Part shown: positions 46,750 to 57,875 of the stretch, piece after piece
Layout of the letters: each line of letters opens with the position of its first letter
How positions within the stretch are numbered: the first letter of the stretch is position 1
Made by a program: the position numbers and the translations under genes
The notes under the pieces: model-generated
Told to the model about the DNA's origin: nothing
Seen by the model: only the letters and a program-made list of their open reading frames with translations
Databases searched by the model: none
Assembly: GCA_022841915.1 (NCBI GenBank)
Contig: JALHQN010000006.1
Coordinates: 1 to 64,000, forward strand
DNA from: Burkholderiales bacterium
GTDB lineage: Bacteria; Pseudomonadota; Gammaproteobacteria; Burkholderiales; WYBJ01
Length of the DNA stretch: 64,000 nt
Direction of reading: 5' to 3'

Positions 46750-47532
46750 TTGTTCACGAGTTCGACCTCAGCCATACCGGAGGTAGGTCCGGTGCCGCGC
46801 CATATTGCCATCATCATGGATGGCAACGGCCGCTGGGCCAGGAATCGACATCTGCCTCGCGTCGCGGGACATCGCAAAGGCGCAGAAGCAGTGCGTGCGA
46901 CCGTGCGGGCCTGTGCCGAGCAGGGCGTCGAGTACCTCACACTGTTTGCGTTCTCGAGCGAGAACTGGCGTCGGCCGCCCGACGAAGTCTCCTTTCTCAT
47001 GGACTTGTTCGTCAGCGCGCTCGAACAGGAAGTCGCCAAACTGCACGAGAACGGTATCCGTTTTCGCGTGATCGGGGCACTGGATCGCTTCGAACCCCGG
47101 ATACAGGAACTCATCAAACATGCTGAGGCGCTCACGGGAGACAACGCTGGACTGACGCTCACCATCGCGGCGAACTATGGCGGGCGGTGGGATTTGATCC
47201 AGGCGTGCAAGCGATTGATCGCGGAACGACCGGATCTCGCGCAGACGTTCACCGAAGCCGACCTTTCGAGCCGTCTGGCCATGAATTACGCACCCGAGCC
47301 GGATCTCTTCATCCGAACCGGTGGAGAGCAGCGAGTCAGCAACTTCTTGCTGTGGCAACTGGCCTATACGGAACTCTATTTTACCGATACCCTTTGGCCG
47401 GATTTCGACGCCCCCGCGCTCGAGAAGGCCATCCATTCGTACCGCACGCGAGAGAGGCGTTTCGGTCGTACGAGCGAACAGCTCCAGGACGAATCGTCGC
47501 TGCGTCTTACTCCAGCCTCAGGTACCGGATAA
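46750..47532 (+). CDS. uppS: Undecaprenyl diphosphate synthase (cis-prenyltransferase)
   Basis: A 260-residue cytosolic enzyme making the C55 lipid carrier for peptidoglycan. Motifs are [13 protein letters not shown] (catalytic Asp), [11 protein letters not shown], and the C-terminal [20 protein letters not shown] placed the start at a TTG at 46750, with GGAGGG 8 bases upstream. A TTG at 46720 that overlaps frr is an alternative. No ATG lies before the conserved core. Confidence 0.94.
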   Translation: MFTSSTSAIPEVGPVPRHIAIIMDGNGRWARNRHLPRVAGHRKGAEAVRATVRACAEQGVEYLTLFAFSSENWRRPPDEVSFLMDLFVSALEQEVAKLHENGIRFRVIGALDRFEPRIQELIKHAEALTGDNAGLTLTIAANYGGRWDLIQACKRLIAERPDLAQTFTEADLSSRLAMNYAPEPDLFIRTGGEQRVSNFLLWQLAYTELYFTDTLWPDFDAPALEKAIHSYRTRERRFGRTSEQLQDESSLRLTPASGTG

Positions 47533-47543
47533 GCGGCCAGAAC

Positions 47544-48338
47544 GTGCTGATACCGCGCTTACTGACCGTACTTGTCGTCCTTCCATTGTTTCTGGCTGCG
47601 CTGTTCGGCTTGCCCCAATTGCTTTGGGGGGCGCTGCTGCTCGGCATCGTGTTTGTGGGATGCGTGGAGTGGGCGCGCCTGGCTTCCCTGTCCGGGGCGG
47701 CGCGGTTGCTATTCATCGGGACTGTCTTGGCCGCTTGCGTCGGCATTGCTGCGATGCAGAGCCCACCTGCAATTTGGGGCTTGCTGGTCCTTGCGCTGAT
47801 CTTTTGGGTGGTCGTGGTGCCTGTCTGGCTCAGATGCTCTGTGCGTGTCTCCGGCATCGCGCTGGCGTTGGCGGGCGTGATCGTATTGAGTTCGGCCTGG
47901 TATTCGTTGTTCGAACTGCAGACCTCGGCGCCTCGTCTGCTTGTGCTGCTAGGCGTCGTCTGGATCGCCGATACCGCCGCGTATTTTGTCGGGAGACGAT
48001 TCGGTCGGCACAAGCTCGCGCCCAGCATCAGTCCGGGGAAGACCTGGGAAGGCGTCGCGGGAGCGGTGGCCGGTGTGGCAGTGTATTATGCGTTGCTCTG
48101 GCTTGTGTGGTCGCCCGCTTTCTTGGCAGGCAGTCGGCTGCTCGATTTATTCATGGTGGTCGGCATGACTTTGCTAAGCATCGAAGGCGATCTGTTCGAA
48201 TCCTGGATCAAGCGTAAAGCCGGCGTGAAGGACAGCGGTTCGATCCTGCCAGGCCACGGGGGCGTACTGGATCGAATCGACGGCTTGGTTGCCGCGGTGC
48301 CCTTTGCCGCTCTGGCAACCTACGTGGGACGGGGTTGA
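47544..48338 (+). CDS. cdsA: Phosphatidate cytidylyltransferase
   Basis: A 264-residue polytopic inner-membrane enzyme making CDP-diacylglycerol. Seven or so hydrophobic segments precede the signature [28 protein letters not shown] and the C-terminal [19 protein letters not shown] followed by [13 protein letters not shown]. The start is a GTG at 47544 ([13 protein letters not shown] follows), 12 bases after the uppS stop. Confidence 0.94.
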   Translation: MLIPRLLTVLVVLPLFLAALFGLPQLLWGALLLGIVFVGCVEWARLASLSGAARLLFIGTVLAACVGIAAMQSPPAIWGLLVLALIFWVVVVPVWLRCSVRVSGIALALAGVIVLSSAWYSLFELQTSAPRLLVLLGVVWIADTAAYFVGRRFGRHKLAPSISPGKTWEGVAGAVAGVAVYYALLWLVWSPAFLAGSRLLDLFMVVGMTLLSIEGDLFESWIKRKAGVKDSGSILPGHGGVLDRIDGLVAAVPFAALATYVGRG

Positions 48339-48343
48339 TCTCA

Positions 48344-49573
48344 ATGCTGATGCGTGGGGTGACGCTACTTGGCTCGACCGGCAGCATCGGGACGAGCACG
48401 CTCGCGGTCATAGAGAGACAGCCGGAGCGGTTTCGGGTCGTTGCTCTGACCGCGCATTCCAAAGCCGAGGTTCTGATCGCCCAGTGTCTGCGGCATCGGC
48501 CCGAGTTTGCCGTCTTGTCGAAGGCGGCCGATGCCCAGAGGGTGCAGGATGCGCTGCGGCGGGCGGGATCGGACTGCACGGTGCTTCATGGCGAGCAGGG
48601 CCTCGAGCAGGTCGCGACGCTCCCGCAGGCGGATACGGTCGTCGCAGCGATCGTCGGTGCAGCCGGCCTCAAGTCCACCTTGGCTTCGGTGCGGGCGGGC
48701 AAGCGCGTGTTGCTTGCGAACAAAGAAGCGCTCGTGATGGCCGGCGGCGTGTTCATGTCCGCTGTTCGCGAGCATGGCGCGACCCTGCTCCCCATAGACA
48801 GTGAGCACAATGCAATCTTGCAAGCTCTGCCGAGCGACTTCGTCGGCGATCTCGATGCTGTCGGTGTACGTCGCATCGTGCTCACCGCCTCGGGCGGGCC
48901 GTTTCGGCTGATGCGGGCCGATCAACTCGAGCGTGTGACGGCCGATGAAGCGTGCGCGCATCCGAACTGGGTCATGGGCCGTAAGATTTCGGTCGATTCA
49001 GCAACGATGATGAACAAAGGCCTCGAGGTGATCGAGGCTCATTGGCTGTTCGGCGCTCCGAGAGACCGAATAGCGGTGGTGATCCATCCCCAAAGCATCA
49101 TTCACTCCATGGTCGAATATCGGGACGGGTCGACCTTGGCACAGCTCGGTCAGCCCGACATGCGCACGCCGATTGCGTATGCGCTTGCCTACCCGGAGCG
49201 AATCGAATCGGGTGTTCAGCCTCTGGATCTCACCCGGGTTGGGCGGCTGGATTTTTCCCCCCCCGACTTGGAGCGCTTCATGTGTCTGCGACTGGCCTAC
49301 GAGGCACTCGATCAGGGAGGCACGGCATCGGCGGTATTGAATGCCGCCAACGAAGTGGCCGTGAGTGGTTTTCTCGCCGGCGAACTTCGCTTCCCTCGTA
49401 TCGGGGAGCTGATCGAGGATGTGATGGCCGAGGTACCCATGGCGCCCGCGGATTCGATTGAGGCGGTGCTGAGCGCGGATCGAATGGCTCGGCAGTGCGC
49501 GCAGGACTGGATAGATCGGCGCCGCGTCGGAGGTGATGCCATCGTCGCCGCGCGCGTATCCGGCAGCGCTTAG
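48344..49573 (+). CDS. dxr: 1-deoxy-D-xylulose-5-phosphate reductoisomerase
   Basis: A 409-residue NADPH enzyme, the first committed step of the MEP isoprenoid pathway. The NADPH motif [24 protein letters not shown], the metal/substrate site [17 protein letters not shown] and [18 protein letters not shown] are all intact. The ATG at 48344 was chosen; a TTG at 48335 overlapping the cdsA stop is possible. Together with uppS it supplies and uses isoprenoid precursors. Confidence 0.95.
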   Translation: MLMRGVTLLGSTGSIGTSTLAVIERQPERFRVVALTAHSKAEVLIAQCLRHRPEFAVLSKAADAQRVQDALRRAGSDCTVLHGEQGLEQVATLPQADTVVAAIVGAAGLKSTLASVRAGKRVLLANKEALVMAGGVFMSAVREHGATLLPIDSEHNAILQALPSDFVGDLDAVGVRRIVLTASGGPFRLMRADQLERVTADEACAHPNWVMGRKISVDSATMMNKGLEVIEAHWLFGAPRDRIAVVIHPQSIIHSMVEYRDGSTLAQLGQPDMRTPIAYALAYPERIESGVQPLDLTRVGRLDFSPPDLERFMCLRLAYEALDQGGTASAVLNAANEVAVSGFLAGELRFPRIGELIEDVMAEVPMAPADSIEAVLSADRMARQCAQDWIDRRRVGGDAIVAARVSGSA

Positions 49574-49582
49574 GAGGTCCCC

Positions 49583-50947
49583 ATGACCGTCTTGATGACC
49601 GCTATCGCCTTCGTCGTAGCACTCGGATCGCTGATCCTATTCCACGAACTGGGGCATTATCTCGTCGCGCGCGCACTCGGAGTCAAGGTGCTGCGCTTCT
49701 CGATCGGATTCGGAAAGCCGCTACTGCGCAGGGTGTACGGCAAAGACAAGACCGAGTGGGTCATTGCCGCATTTCCGCTGGGCGGATACGTCAAGATGGT
49801 GGATGAGCGCGAGGGAAACGTGCCGCCACAGGACGTGTCCCGAGCTTTCAACCGGCAGTCCGTGTATCGTCGCTTCGCCATTGTGGTCGCAGGGCCCGTA
49901 GCCAATTTCCTGCTCGCCATCGCGATTTACTGGGCGCTGTTCGTCTCTGGGATGCCGGGTTTGCGTCCTATCGTGGATGCTCCTCCTGCGGCGACGGCAG
50001 CCCACGCAGCCGGCTTCCGGGCGGGCGATACGGTTCTCAAGATCGGCGGAGAGCCTGCGCCGACGTGGCAGGATGCACGCTGGCTTTTGCTCAAGCATGC
50101 CGTTGCTCGCGCCACGGTCCGGATCGAGGTCAGCGACGAGCGCGGCTATATCGATGTGCGGGTGCTGGATTTCTCCGGACTGACGACCGAGGATCTCGAC
50201 GGGGATTTTCTCAGTGCCGTAGGGCTCCGACGCTTGAGCCCGCCCTTGGCACCGGTGATTGGCCATGTCGTGCCTGGAGGTCCCGCGGAGCGTGCGGGCT
50301 TGCGTGAAGGGGATCGCATCATCGCGATCGACGACCTGTCGATTCAGCAGTGGCAGGATCTCGTTGCCGAGGTCAGAGATCGTCCAGGATCGAAAATTGA
50401 GATCACGCTGGAGCGCTCCGGTGCGCGGAGCGAAATCGTCGTCGATACCGATTCTATTCTGGAGGCAGGCACGCCGATCGGTAGGATCGGAGCCGCTCCG
50501 CTGGTCGACCCAGAAGCGATGCGCTCGGTCATTACGGAAGTGCGCTATGGCGTCGCAGAAAGCTTTGCCAAGGCAATCGGCAAGACCTGGGAAACTTCCA
50601 TATTCAGCTTGGAGATGCTGTGGAAGATGCTGACCGGGCACATCTCCCTGAAGAACTTGTCGGGACCGATCACCATTGCAGACTACGCAGGGCAGTCTGC
50701 ACAGGTGGGGTGGATCGCTTATCTGAGTTTCGTCGCACTCATCAGCATCAGCCTCGGGGTGCTAAATCTTCTACCGGTGCCTTTATTGGACGGCGGGCAT
50801 TTGATGTATTATATCGTCGAAATTCTGAAGGGTAAGCCCGTCTCCGAGCGGGCTATGCAGATCGGCCAGCATATCGGGATGGCCGTGCTCTTCACCCTGA
50901 TGCTCCTCGCCCTCTACAACGACGTAAACCGGCTGATCAGCAACTGA
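49583..50947 (+). CDS. rseP: RIP metalloprotease RseP
   Basis: A 454-residue inner-membrane site-2 protease that cleaves anti-sigma factor RseA in the envelope-stress pathway. The zinc motif HELGH is near the N-terminus (ILFHELGHYLVARALG). Two PDZ domains follow, and the C-terminal NLLPVPLLDGGHLMYY carries the third ligand Asp. An AGGAGG ribosome site precedes the ATG. It sits directly before bamA, as in most proteobacteria. Confidence 0.96.
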   Translation: MTVLMTAIAFVVALGSLILFHELGHYLVARALGVKVLRFSIGFGKPLLRRVYGKDKTEWVIAAFPLGGYVKMVDEREGNVPPQDVSRAFNRQSVYRRFAIVVAGPVANFLLAIAIYWALFVSGMPGLRPIVDAPPAATAAHAAGFRAGDTVLKIGGEPAPTWQDARWLLLKHAVARATVRIEVSDERGYIDVRVLDFSGLTTEDLDGDFLSAVGLRRLSPPLAPVIGHVVPGGPAERAGLREGDRIIAIDDLSIQQWQDLVAEVRDRPGSKIEITLERSGARSEIVVDTDSILEAGTPIGRIGAAPLVDPEAMRSVITEVRYGVAESFAKAIGKTWETSIFSLEMLWKMLTGHISLKNLSGPITIADYAGQSAQVGWIAYLSFVALISISLGVLNLLPVPLLDGGHLMYYIVEILKGKPVSERAMQIGQHIGMAVLFTLMLLALYNDVNRLISN

Positions 50948-50955
50948 AACGAAGA

Positions 50956-53226
50956 ATGCAATTCTCACGGCTGCTGTTGGTTAGCGCGTTGCTTCTCGGC
51001 TCCGGCCGGTCGCTCGCCATGGAACCGTTTGTCATCAAAGACATTCGCGTCGAAGGAATCCAGCGAACCGAGGCTGGCACCGTGTTCAGCTATCTTCCTA
51101 TCAAAGTGGGAGAGACGCTTACGGACGAAAAGGCCGCTGAGGCAATCCGCGCGCTCTACGCGACGGGTTTCTTTCGCGATGTCACCCTGGAGGCGGATGG
51201 GGGTGTGCTGATCGTGAGCGTGCTGGAACGCCCAAGCGTGGCTCAGCTCGATTTTGTCGGCGTGAAGGAATTCGAGCCCGAGCAGCTCAAGAGCGGTCTC
51301 AAGCAGGTGGGCCTTGCCGAGGGCAGAATTTTCGACCGCTCGCTTTTGGAACGCGCGGAACAGGAGTTGAAGCGTCAGTATGTGAGTCGCGGAAAATATT
51401 CCGCGACCGTCACAACGACGGTGACGCCGTTGGAGCGCAACCGAGTCGCGGTCAGCTTCAACGTGGTGGAAGGCGAGGTTGCGAAGATACGCCAGATCAG
51501 CATCATCGGCGCGAAAGCCTTCCGAGAGAAAGATCTGGTGGATCTTTTCGTTCTGCGCACCCCTGGACTGATGACCTGGTTTTCCAAGCACGATCAGTAT
51601 TCCAGACAGAAACTGCAGGCCGATCTGGAAACGCTGCGCTCGTTCTACCTTAATCGCGGTTATCTCGAGTTCAACGTCGATTCGACGCAGGTGTCCATTA
51701 CGCCCGACAAGAAAGACGTCTACATCACCATCGGCGTGACCGAAGGGGAGAAGTACACGGTATCGGACGTTCGCCTGGCCGGGGAGATGCTGGTTCCCGA
51801 AGCCGAACTGCGCAAGCTCGTAAAGATCAAGCCCGGCGATGTGTTTTCGCGTGAAGTGCTCACGGAATCGACCAAGGCAATCTCGGATCGTCTGGGCAAC
51901 GACGGCTACGCGTTCGCGAACGTCAACGCTGCGCCCGAAATTGACCGAGACAAGCGTCAGGTCGCCTTCACCTTCTTCGTCGACCCAGGGCGCCGCGTCT
52001 ATGTACGCCGGATCAACATCGCGGGCAACACGAAGACCCGCGACGAGGTGATTCGGCGCGAGTTACGACAGATTGAAGGCGGGTGGTACTCGGCAGACAA
52101 GGTCAACAACTCGCGCAGTCGGATCGACCGCTTGGGATATTTCACTGAAGTCAACGTAGAGACGCCCAGCGTCCCGGGGACTAGCGATCAGATCGACGTC
52201 AACATCAGTATCGTCGAGAAGCCTACGGGCAATCTCTTGCTGGGCGCAGGCTTCTCCAGCAGCGAAGGTCTCATCCTTTCCGGTGGCGTCACCCAAAGCA
52301 ACGTGTTCGGATCGGGCAATCACCTCGGTCTGCAGTTGAACACCAGCAAGCTAAACACGGTCTATGGGCTTTCGCTTACAGAGCCGTATTACACCGTCGA
52401 CGGCATCAGTCGCGGATTCGATGTCTACAAGCGAGATCTGGATCCTACCTCCATAGATTCCGGACAGTTCCGTACCTCCACGCTGGGCGGACAGATCCGG
52501 TTCGGGGTGCCTGTCAGCGAGCGCGACACCATCAATTATGGTCTTGGAGTGGAGCGGACGGAGGTCGCGACTTTCGCGGACAGCCCGCAGCGGTTCATCG
52601 ACTTCGTCAATACTTTCGGCACCACCAATACAGCCATCCTCGGTACCATTGGCTGGGCTCGAGACGATCGCGACAGCGTGATCTATCCTACCCGAGGACG
52701 CTTCCAGCGACTCAATCTGGAGTCGGCCCTGCCGGGCGGCGATCTGCAATACTACAAGCTGACTTACCAGCATCAATGGTATGTCCCGTTGTCGCAGCAT
52801 TACACGCTGATGCTCAACGGTGAGGTCGGCGTCGGCGATGGCTTGAACGACAAGCCCCTGCCGTTCTTCAAGAACTACTATGCGGGCGGCGTCAGTTCGG
52901 TGCGGGGATACAAGCCCAACTCGCTAGGCCCTCGCGATACCAACGACGATCCCCTTGGCGGCAGCAAGCGAGTGGTGGCGAATGCGGAATTTCTGTTCCC
53001 GTTTCCGGGGCTGCCGAACGAGCGCTCGGTGCGCATGAGTGCATTCGTGGATTCAGGCATGATCAGCGACAAGTTCGAGGGATCTGCGTTCCGCAGCTCG
53101 GTTGGGATCGGCGTGCTCTGGATGTCCCCCCTTGGCCCGCTGAAGATCAGCGCTGCCCAGGCTTTGGGCGACAAGCCGGGGGATCGCAAAGAAGTGTTCC
53201 AATTCACCTTTGGCACCGCATTCTGA
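50956..53226 (+). CDS. bamA: Outer membrane protein assembly factor BamA
   Basis: A 756-residue Omp85 protein, core of the beta-barrel assembly machine. A signal peptide (cleavage near SLA-MEPF) precedes five POTRA domains (residues about 24-420, beginning FVIKDIRVEGIQRTE). A 16-strand barrel follows with the conserved loop-6 motif VRGYKP (VRGF/Y) and a C-terminal Phe (FQFTFGTAF). Its length is slightly under the E. coli protein. Confidence 0.97.
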   Translation: MQFSRLLLVSALLLGSGRSLAMEPFVIKDIRVEGIQRTEAGTVFSYLPIKVGETLTDEKAAEAIRALYATGFFRDVTLEADGGVLIVSVLERPSVAQLDFVGVKEFEPEQLKSGLKQVGLAEGRIFDRSLLERAEQELKRQYVSRGKYSATVTTTVTPLERNRVAVSFNVVEGEVAKIRQISIIGAKAFREKDLVDLFVLRTPGLMTWFSKHDQYSRQKLQADLETLRSFYLNRGYLEFNVDSTQVSITPDKKDVYITIGVTEGEKYTVSDVRLAGEMLVPEAELRKLVKIKPGDVFSREVLTESTKAISDRLGNDGYAFANVNAAPEIDRDKRQVAFTFFVDPGRRVYVRRINIAGNTKTRDEVIRRELRQIEGGWYSADKVNNSRSRIDRLGYFTEVNVETPSVPGTSDQIDVNISIVEKPTGNLLLGAGFSSSEGLILSGGVTQSNVFGSGNHLGLQLNTSKLNTVYGLSLTEPYYTVDGISRGFDVYKRDLDPTSIDSGQFRTSTLGGQIRFGVPVSERDTINYGLGVERTEVATFADSPQRFIDFVNTFGTTNTAILGTIGWARDDRDSVIYPTRGRFQRLNLESALPGGDLQYYKLTYQHQWYVPLSQHYTLMLNGEVGVGDGLNDKPLPFFKNYYAGGVSSVRGYKPNSLGPRDTNDDPLGGSKRVVANAEFLFPFPGLPNERSVRMSAFVDSGMISDKFEGSAFRSSVGIGVLWMSPLGPLKISAAQALGDKPGDRKEVFQFTFGTAF

Positions 53227-53256
53227 AATTACGCAGGGACTGCGAGGAGAAACACC

Positions 53257-53757
53257 TTGAATGCCGCCCGTTTGCTACTTCTATGCACGAGTTTGTTGCT
53301 TCTTCCCGCTGGCGCGTCAGCCGCCGAGTTGAAGATCGGGTTCCTCGATGCCGAGCGCATCAATCGGGAGTCAGCGCCAGCCGTTCGTGCCAGCAAGGAG
53401 CTCGAGCGCGAGTTCGCGCCCCGGATCCAGGAATTGCAGCGACAGGAAAAGCAGCTCAAGGATACGCAGGCGGCTCTTGAGAAGGATGGCATGACTCTGA
53501 GCGAGACCGAACGTGGCCGTCGGGAGCAGGAGCTTGCTCGATTGAGTCGCGAGTTCCAGCGTGCACAGCGCGAATATCGCGAGGACCTGAATCAACGTCG
53601 CAATGAGAAGCTCGCCGATCTTTTTCAGCGCGCCAACCGCGTGATTCAGCAAATCGCCGAAGCCGAGAAATTCGATCTGATTCTCCAGGAGGCCGTTTAT
53701 CGCAGCCCCAGGATCGATATTACGGACAAGGTATTGAAGGCCTTGGGCGACAAGTAG
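53257..53757 (+). CDS. skp: OmpH/Skp family periplasmic chaperone
   Basis: A 166-residue periplasmic chaperone carrying unfolded outer-membrane proteins to BamA. The signal peptide (ARLLLLCTSLLLLPAGASA) is followed by ELKIGFLDAERINRESAPA and a long coiled-coil tentacle region rich in Glu, Arg and Gln. The start codon is TTG at 53257, with GAGGAGA upstream. It lies between bamA and lpxD as usual. Confidence 0.93.
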   Translation: MNAARLLLLCTSLLLLPAGASAAELKIGFLDAERINRESAPAVRASKELEREFAPRIQELQRQEKQLKDTQAALEKDGMTLSETERGRREQELARLSREFQRAQREYREDLNQRRNEKLADLFQRANRVIQQIAEAEKFDLILQEAVYRSPRIDITDKVLKALGDK

Positions 53758-53814
53758 GGCGCATGCGCGGTGTCTCTCGCTGCAGTCGCTGCACCTGGGC
53801 CGAAAGGCTATTGA

Positions 53815-54852
53815 ATGCGCCCGGCCGTTCGGTCCTTTAGTCTTGGTGAGTTGGTCGATCTTCTGGGCGGTGAGTTGCACGGTGATCGTCAGCGCCTCGT
53901 TCACCAGGTGGCTCCGCTCGATTCAGCGGGTCCCGAACACATTGCCTTTCTGGGCCGAGACGCGTACCGCAGTGCGCTCGAGCAGTCTCGTGCCGGTGCG
54001 ATCATCGTGCATGCGAACTTGCCCGGCTCTGGCCGCGCACTCATCGTTTCGCCGAATCCTTACGCCTATTTCGTCCGCGTTGCAGGACTGTTGAATCCCG
54101 AGCCGCCGGTCCTGGGCTCGGTGCATCCGTCGGCTGCGGTGGATCCGGCCGCTTTCGTTTCAGCCTCCGCCGAGGTCGGCCCTTTCGTGACGATCGGTAA
54201 GGGCGCGCGTATAGGGGAGCGAGTGCGCTTGGGCCCAGGGTGCAGCATCGGCGACTTCGCTGAGGTTGGCGACGATTCCTGTCTTCACGGCAACGTGACG
54301 ATCTATGCCCACTGCATTATCGGGTTGCGTGCCAGCATCAACGCCGGCGCTGTCGTGGGTTCGGATGGATTCGGTGGCGCCTTCGATCAAGGGCGATGGC
54401 TCAAAATGCCTCACATCGGGCGTGTTGTCGTTGGCGACGACGTGGAGATCGGAGCCAACACGACCATTGATCGAGGCGCCATGGCGGACACAGTGCTCAG
54501 CGATGGTGTCAAGCTGGACAATCAGATCCAGGTAGCCCATAACGTCCAGATCGGTGCTCACACCACGATCGCGGGCTGCGCGGGGATCGCCGGAAGCGCC
54601 AGAATCGGTGCCTACTGCGTCATCGGTGGGGGGGCCATCGTGCTTGGGCATTTAAGTCTGGCTGACAGAGTGACCGTCTCAGCAGGCACCGTGGTGACGC
54701 GCTCGCTCGATCGCCCGGGGCGTTATAGCGGGATCTATCCCACCAGCGAGCATCGCGTTTGGTTGAAGAGCGCAGTCGGCGTGCGAAAGCTCGGCGAAGG
54801 CGAAGGTCAGGGGAGAGGGCGTTCCGAGAAACGCGCAGATAAAGCTGAATAA
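53815..54852 (+). CDS. lpxD: UDP-3-O-(3-hydroxyacyl)glucosamine N-acyltransferase
   Basis: A 345-residue trimeric acyltransferase, third step of lipid A synthesis. A N-terminal uridine-binding domain ([17 protein letters not shown]) precedes the left-handed beta-helix of hexapeptide repeats (e.g. [16 protein letters not shown]), with the catalytic His in [13 protein letters not shown]. It is 57 bases after skp and 1 base before fabZ. Confidence 0.95.
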   Translation: MRPAVRSFSLGELVDLLGGELHGDRQRLVHQVAPLDSAGPEHIAFLGRDAYRSALEQSRAGAIIVHANLPGSGRALIVSPNPYAYFVRVAGLLNPEPPVLGSVHPSAAVDPAAFVSASAEVGPFVTIGKGARIGERVRLGPGCSIGDFAEVGDDSCLHGNVTIYAHCIIGLRASINAGAVVGSDGFGGAFDQGRWLKMPHIGRVVVGDDVEIGANTTIDRGAMADTVLSDGVKLDNQIQVAHNVQIGAHTTIAGCAGIAGSARIGAYCVIGGGAIVLGHLSLADRVTVSAGTVVTRSLDRPGRYSGIYPTSEHRVWLKSAVGVRKLGEGEGQGRGRSEKRADKAE

Positions 54853-54853
54853 A

Positions 54854-55297
54854 ATGACGACAATGCAAATCGATGAGATTCTCAAGTACCTGCCGCACCG
54901 ATATCCGTTCCTCCTGATCGACCGGGTGATGTCATTGGATCCTGGCGAACGCATCGTTGCGCTGAAGAACGTGACGATCAACGAGCCCTTCTTCGTTGGG
55001 CACTTTCCGTATCATCCCGTCATGCCAGGGGTGCTGATCGTCGAGGCCATGGCGCAGGCAGCCGCGATTCTCACCTTCCATACCCGCAATCACTTGCCGG
55101 ACGACAAGTCGATTTATTATTTTGTAGGCATCGATGGGGCGCGCTTCAAGCGTCCGGTGGTGCCCGGTGATCAGCTCGAACTGCATGTGAGCATCGTGCG
55201 TGAATCGCGGGGGCTATGGAAGTTTCGGGGCGAGGCGCGCGTGGATGCGCAGCTGGCCGCCGAAGCCGAATTGTTGTGCACTCTGCGTCCGCTTTGA
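54854..55297 (+). CDS. fabZ: 3-hydroxyacyl-[acyl-carrier-protein] dehydratase
   Basis: A 147-residue hot-dog-fold dehydratase of fatty-acid synthesis. [18 protein letters not shown] and the active-site helix region [20 protein letters not shown] (catalytic His and Glu) are diagnostic. It sits between lpxD and lpxA, where it competes with lipid A synthesis for 3-hydroxyacyl-ACP. Confidence 0.96.
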   Translation: MTTMQIDEILKYLPHRYPFLLIDRVMSLDPGERIVALKNVTINEPFFVGHFPYHPVMPGVLIVEAMAQAAAILTFHTRNHLPDDKSIYYFVGIDGARFKRPVVPGDQLELHVSIVRESRGLWKFRGEARVDAQLAAEAELLCTLRPL

Positions 55298-55328
55298 CAT
55301 ACCTCGAACAAGTTCTCGGCGAATCCAG

Positions 55329-56099
55329 ATGATCCATCCGACGGCAATCGTGCATCCTGGTGCGCGCATAGGTCCCAATGTATCGATTGGTGCCTATAGC
55401 GTGGTGGACGAGCACGTGGAAATCGCGGCAGGGACGCAGATCGGCCACCATTGCGTGGTGACCGGCCATACCCGAATCGGCCGGGACAACAGGATTCTGC
55501 ACTTTGCATCCCTTGGGGAAGTCCCGCAGGACAAGAAGTACCGGGGCGAACCGACCCGTTTGGAGATCGGCGACGCAAACACGATACGCGAGTTTTGCAC
55601 GTTCAACTGCGGCACGGCGCAGGACGTCGGTGTGACCCGGCTCGGCAGCCATAATTGGATCATGGCCTACGTCCACCTCGCCCATGACTGCCAGGTGGGG
55701 GACCACACGATCTTCGCGAACAACGCTCAGCTCGCCGGTCACGTTCACGTCGGCGATTACGCAATCCTGGGCGGCTTTACCACGGTGCATCAGTTTTGTC
55801 GCATCGGTGCACACGCCATCACCGGATTGAGCAGCGTCATCGTCCACGATGTCCCGCCCTACGTGACGGTAGGCGGCAATCCGGCCGCTGCGCATGGCAT
55901 CAACTCCGAAGGGCTGCGGCGCAGGGGATTCTCCGCGCCTGCAATCGACGGACTGCGGCGGGCGTACAAGACCTTGTATCGTTCAAGCCTGACTCTCGAG
56001 GAGGCGAAAGTCGCGCTGGCAGCCCAGGTAGCGGCGCTGCCGGAAGTCAGCCTTCTGGTCGATTTCCTGGCGGCATCCACACGGGGAATCGTGCGCTGA
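55329..56099 (+). CDS. lpxA: Acyl-[ACP]-UDP-N-acetylglucosamine O-acyltransferase
   Basis: A 256-residue left-handed beta-helix trimer, first step of lipid A synthesis. It opens IHPTAIVHPGARIGPNVSIG, with the catalytic His region YVHLAHDCQVGDHTIFANN and a helical C-terminus (RRAYKTLYRSSLTLEEA). The ATG at 55329 lies 31 bases after fabZ. lpxB follows after one base. Confidence 0.96.
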   Translation: MIHPTAIVHPGARIGPNVSIGAYSVVDEHVEIAAGTQIGHHCVVTGHTRIGRDNRILHFASLGEVPQDKKYRGEPTRLEIGDANTIREFCTFNCGTAQDVGVTRLGSHNWIMAYVHLAHDCQVGDHTIFANNAQLAGHVHVGDYAILGGFTTVHQFCRIGAHAITGLSSVIVHDVPPYVTVGGNPAAAHGINSEGLRRRGFSAPAIDGLRRAYKTLYRSSLTLEEAKVALAAQVAALPEVSLLVDFLAASTRGIVR

Positions 56100-56100
56100 A

Positions 56101-57264
56101 ATGGCGGCCGGCTCGCAGCCGCGCACGGTCGCGATCGTGGCCGGTGAGCCCTCGGGAGATCTGCTCGGCTCCTTGTTGGTCGCCGCTGTTCGGCGACGTG
56201 ACAGCGACGTTCGTTTCGTTGGCGTGGCGGGGCCGAGAATGGAGGCGGCGGGCGTCGAGGCCCTCTATTCCACAGATCGACTCGCCGTTCGCGGCTACGT
56301 CGAAGTCATGCGGCATTACTTCGATATCGTGGGGATTCGGCGGGAGTTGCGGTCACGCTGGCTGGCACATCCCCCTGATCTGTTCATAGGCGTCGACGCG
56401 CCTGATTTCAACTTCGATCTAGAGCGCGATTTGCGCCGCGCGGGCGTGAAGACAGTTCACTTCGTGAGTCCGTCGATCTGGGCATGGCGGCCGGAACGGA
56501 TGGCCAAGATTCGCGAGGCAGTCTCGCACATGATCGCGCTCTTTCCCTTCGAAGCGCCGCTCTACGAGGCGGCAGGGGTGCCGGTCACTTACGTCGGCCA
56601 TCCCTTGGCCGACATGCTGCCGCAGCATCCGGACCGAATGCTGGCGCGGGAGCAACTGCGGCTTCCCGCTGACCGGACCATCATCGCCTTGCTGCCCGGG
56701 TCGCGCGAATCGGAACTCAAGCAACTGGCCGATCTGTACGTCGCGACTGCGCTCGGAATTGCAGAGCGCAGACCCGACGTCCTTTTCCTGGTGCCTTTGG
56801 TGAATCGAGTCACGAGGCTGTTGTTCGAAGAGGCGATGGCTCGTACTCAGATGGCCATGCCGAACATGCACTTGCTGTTCGGCCATTCGCACGAAGCCAT
56901 GATGGCTGCGAATGCGGCTTTGGTCGCCTCGGGCACCGCGACGCTCGAGGCTGCACTGCTCGGCTGCCCCATGGTGATCACTTATCGGATGCCCGCGCTC
57001 AGTTGGCGCATCATGTGGCCGAAGCGTCGTCTGCCGTATGTCGGCTTACCCAACATTCTTGCAGGGGAGTTCGTGGTTCCGGAACTGCTTCAGGACCAGG
57101 CCACGCCCGCGAATCTCTCCCAGGCATTGCTCAATCTCGTGGCGGATTCCCTGGTGCAACGGCGGATGGAATCGCGCTTTGCAAAGATGCGGGTCGATTT
57201 GCGGCGAAACGCCGCCGACGGTGCCGCGCAGGTCGTTTTGCAATTGCTCTCGAGAAACCCGTGA
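56101..57264 (+). CDS. lpxB: Lipid-A-disaccharide synthase
   Basis: A 387-residue GT19 glycosyltransferase joining UDP-diacylglucosamine and lipid X. The N-terminal [50 protein letters not shown] and [13 protein letters not shown] are family-typical. Its TGA overlaps the GTG start of rnhB (GTGA). Confidence 0.96.
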   Translation: MAAGSQPRTVAIVAGEPSGDLLGSLLVAAVRRRDSDVRFVGVAGPRMEAAGVEALYSTDRLAVRGYVEVMRHYFDIVGIRRELRSRWLAHPPDLFIGVDAPDFNFDLERDLRRAGVKTVHFVSPSIWAWRPERMAKIREAVSHMIALFPFEAPLYEAAGVPVTYVGHPLADMLPQHPDRMLAREQLRLPADRTIIALLPGSRESELKQLADLYVATALGIAERRPDVLFLVPLVNRVTRLLFEEAMARTQMAMPNMHLLFGHSHEAMMAANAALVASGTATLEAALLGCPMVITYRMPALSWRIMWPKRRLPYVGLPNILAGEFVVPELLQDQATPANLSQALLNLVADSLVQRRMESRFAKMRVDLRRNAADGAAQVVLQLLSRNP

Positions 57265-57845
57265 AGACAAGTCGCGCGATCGTCTGTGGGGTCGATGAAG
57301 CGGGGCGAGGCCCGCTTGCGGGCCCGGTGTACGCGGCTGCGGTGATACTCGGAAGCAGGGCAGGGCTGGACGGATTGGCTGACTCGAAGGTGCTCAGCGC
57401 GGCGACGCGCGAGCGGCTGCGGGGCGAGATCGAGTCCAAGGCGATCGCGTGGGCCATTGCCAGCGCGACAGTCGAGGAGATCGACTCGCTGAACATCCTT
57501 CAAGCGACGCTCCTCGCGATGAAGCGTGCCGTCGAGCAGCTCGCCTGTGCGCCGGCGCGGGTATTGATCGACGGCCTGCATTGCCCCGTTTTGAACTACC
57601 CGACGCGCGCGATCGTCGGAGGGGACGTCTCGGTGGCCGAGATTTCGGCCGCCTCGATCCTGGCCAAGACGCAGCGAGACAGGCACATGGTGGAGCTCGA
57701 TGCGCTTTATCCACAGTATGGCTTCGCGCGCAACAAGGGCTACTCGACCCGAGATCATGTCTTGGCTTTGCGCCAATACGGAGCGACACCTGTTCACCGA
57801 CGCAGCTTCGCTCCCGTGCGCGACGTCGTATACTCGCTGTTCTGA
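57261..57845 (+). CDS. rnhB: Ribonuclease HII
   Basis: A 194-residue RNase H2 that removes ribonucleotides from [23 protein letters not shown] carries the first two acidic ligands (Asp, Glu). LIDGLHCP and the C-terminal [12 protein letters not shown] with a [14 protein letters not shown] block complete the fold. The start is GTG, coupled to lpxB by GTGA. Confidence 0.95.
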   Translation: MKTSRAIVCGVDEAGRGPLAGPVYAAAVILGSRAGLDGLADSKVLSAATRERLRGEIESKAIAWAIASATVEEIDSLNILQATLLAMKRAVEQLACAPARVLIDGLHCPVLNYPTRAIVGGDVSVAEISAASILAKTQRDRHMVELDALYPQYGFARNKGYSTRDHVLALRQYGATPVHRRSFAPVRDVVYSLF

Positions 57846-57875
57846 TCGAGTACGGTTTTACTTCAGGAAGCCCTC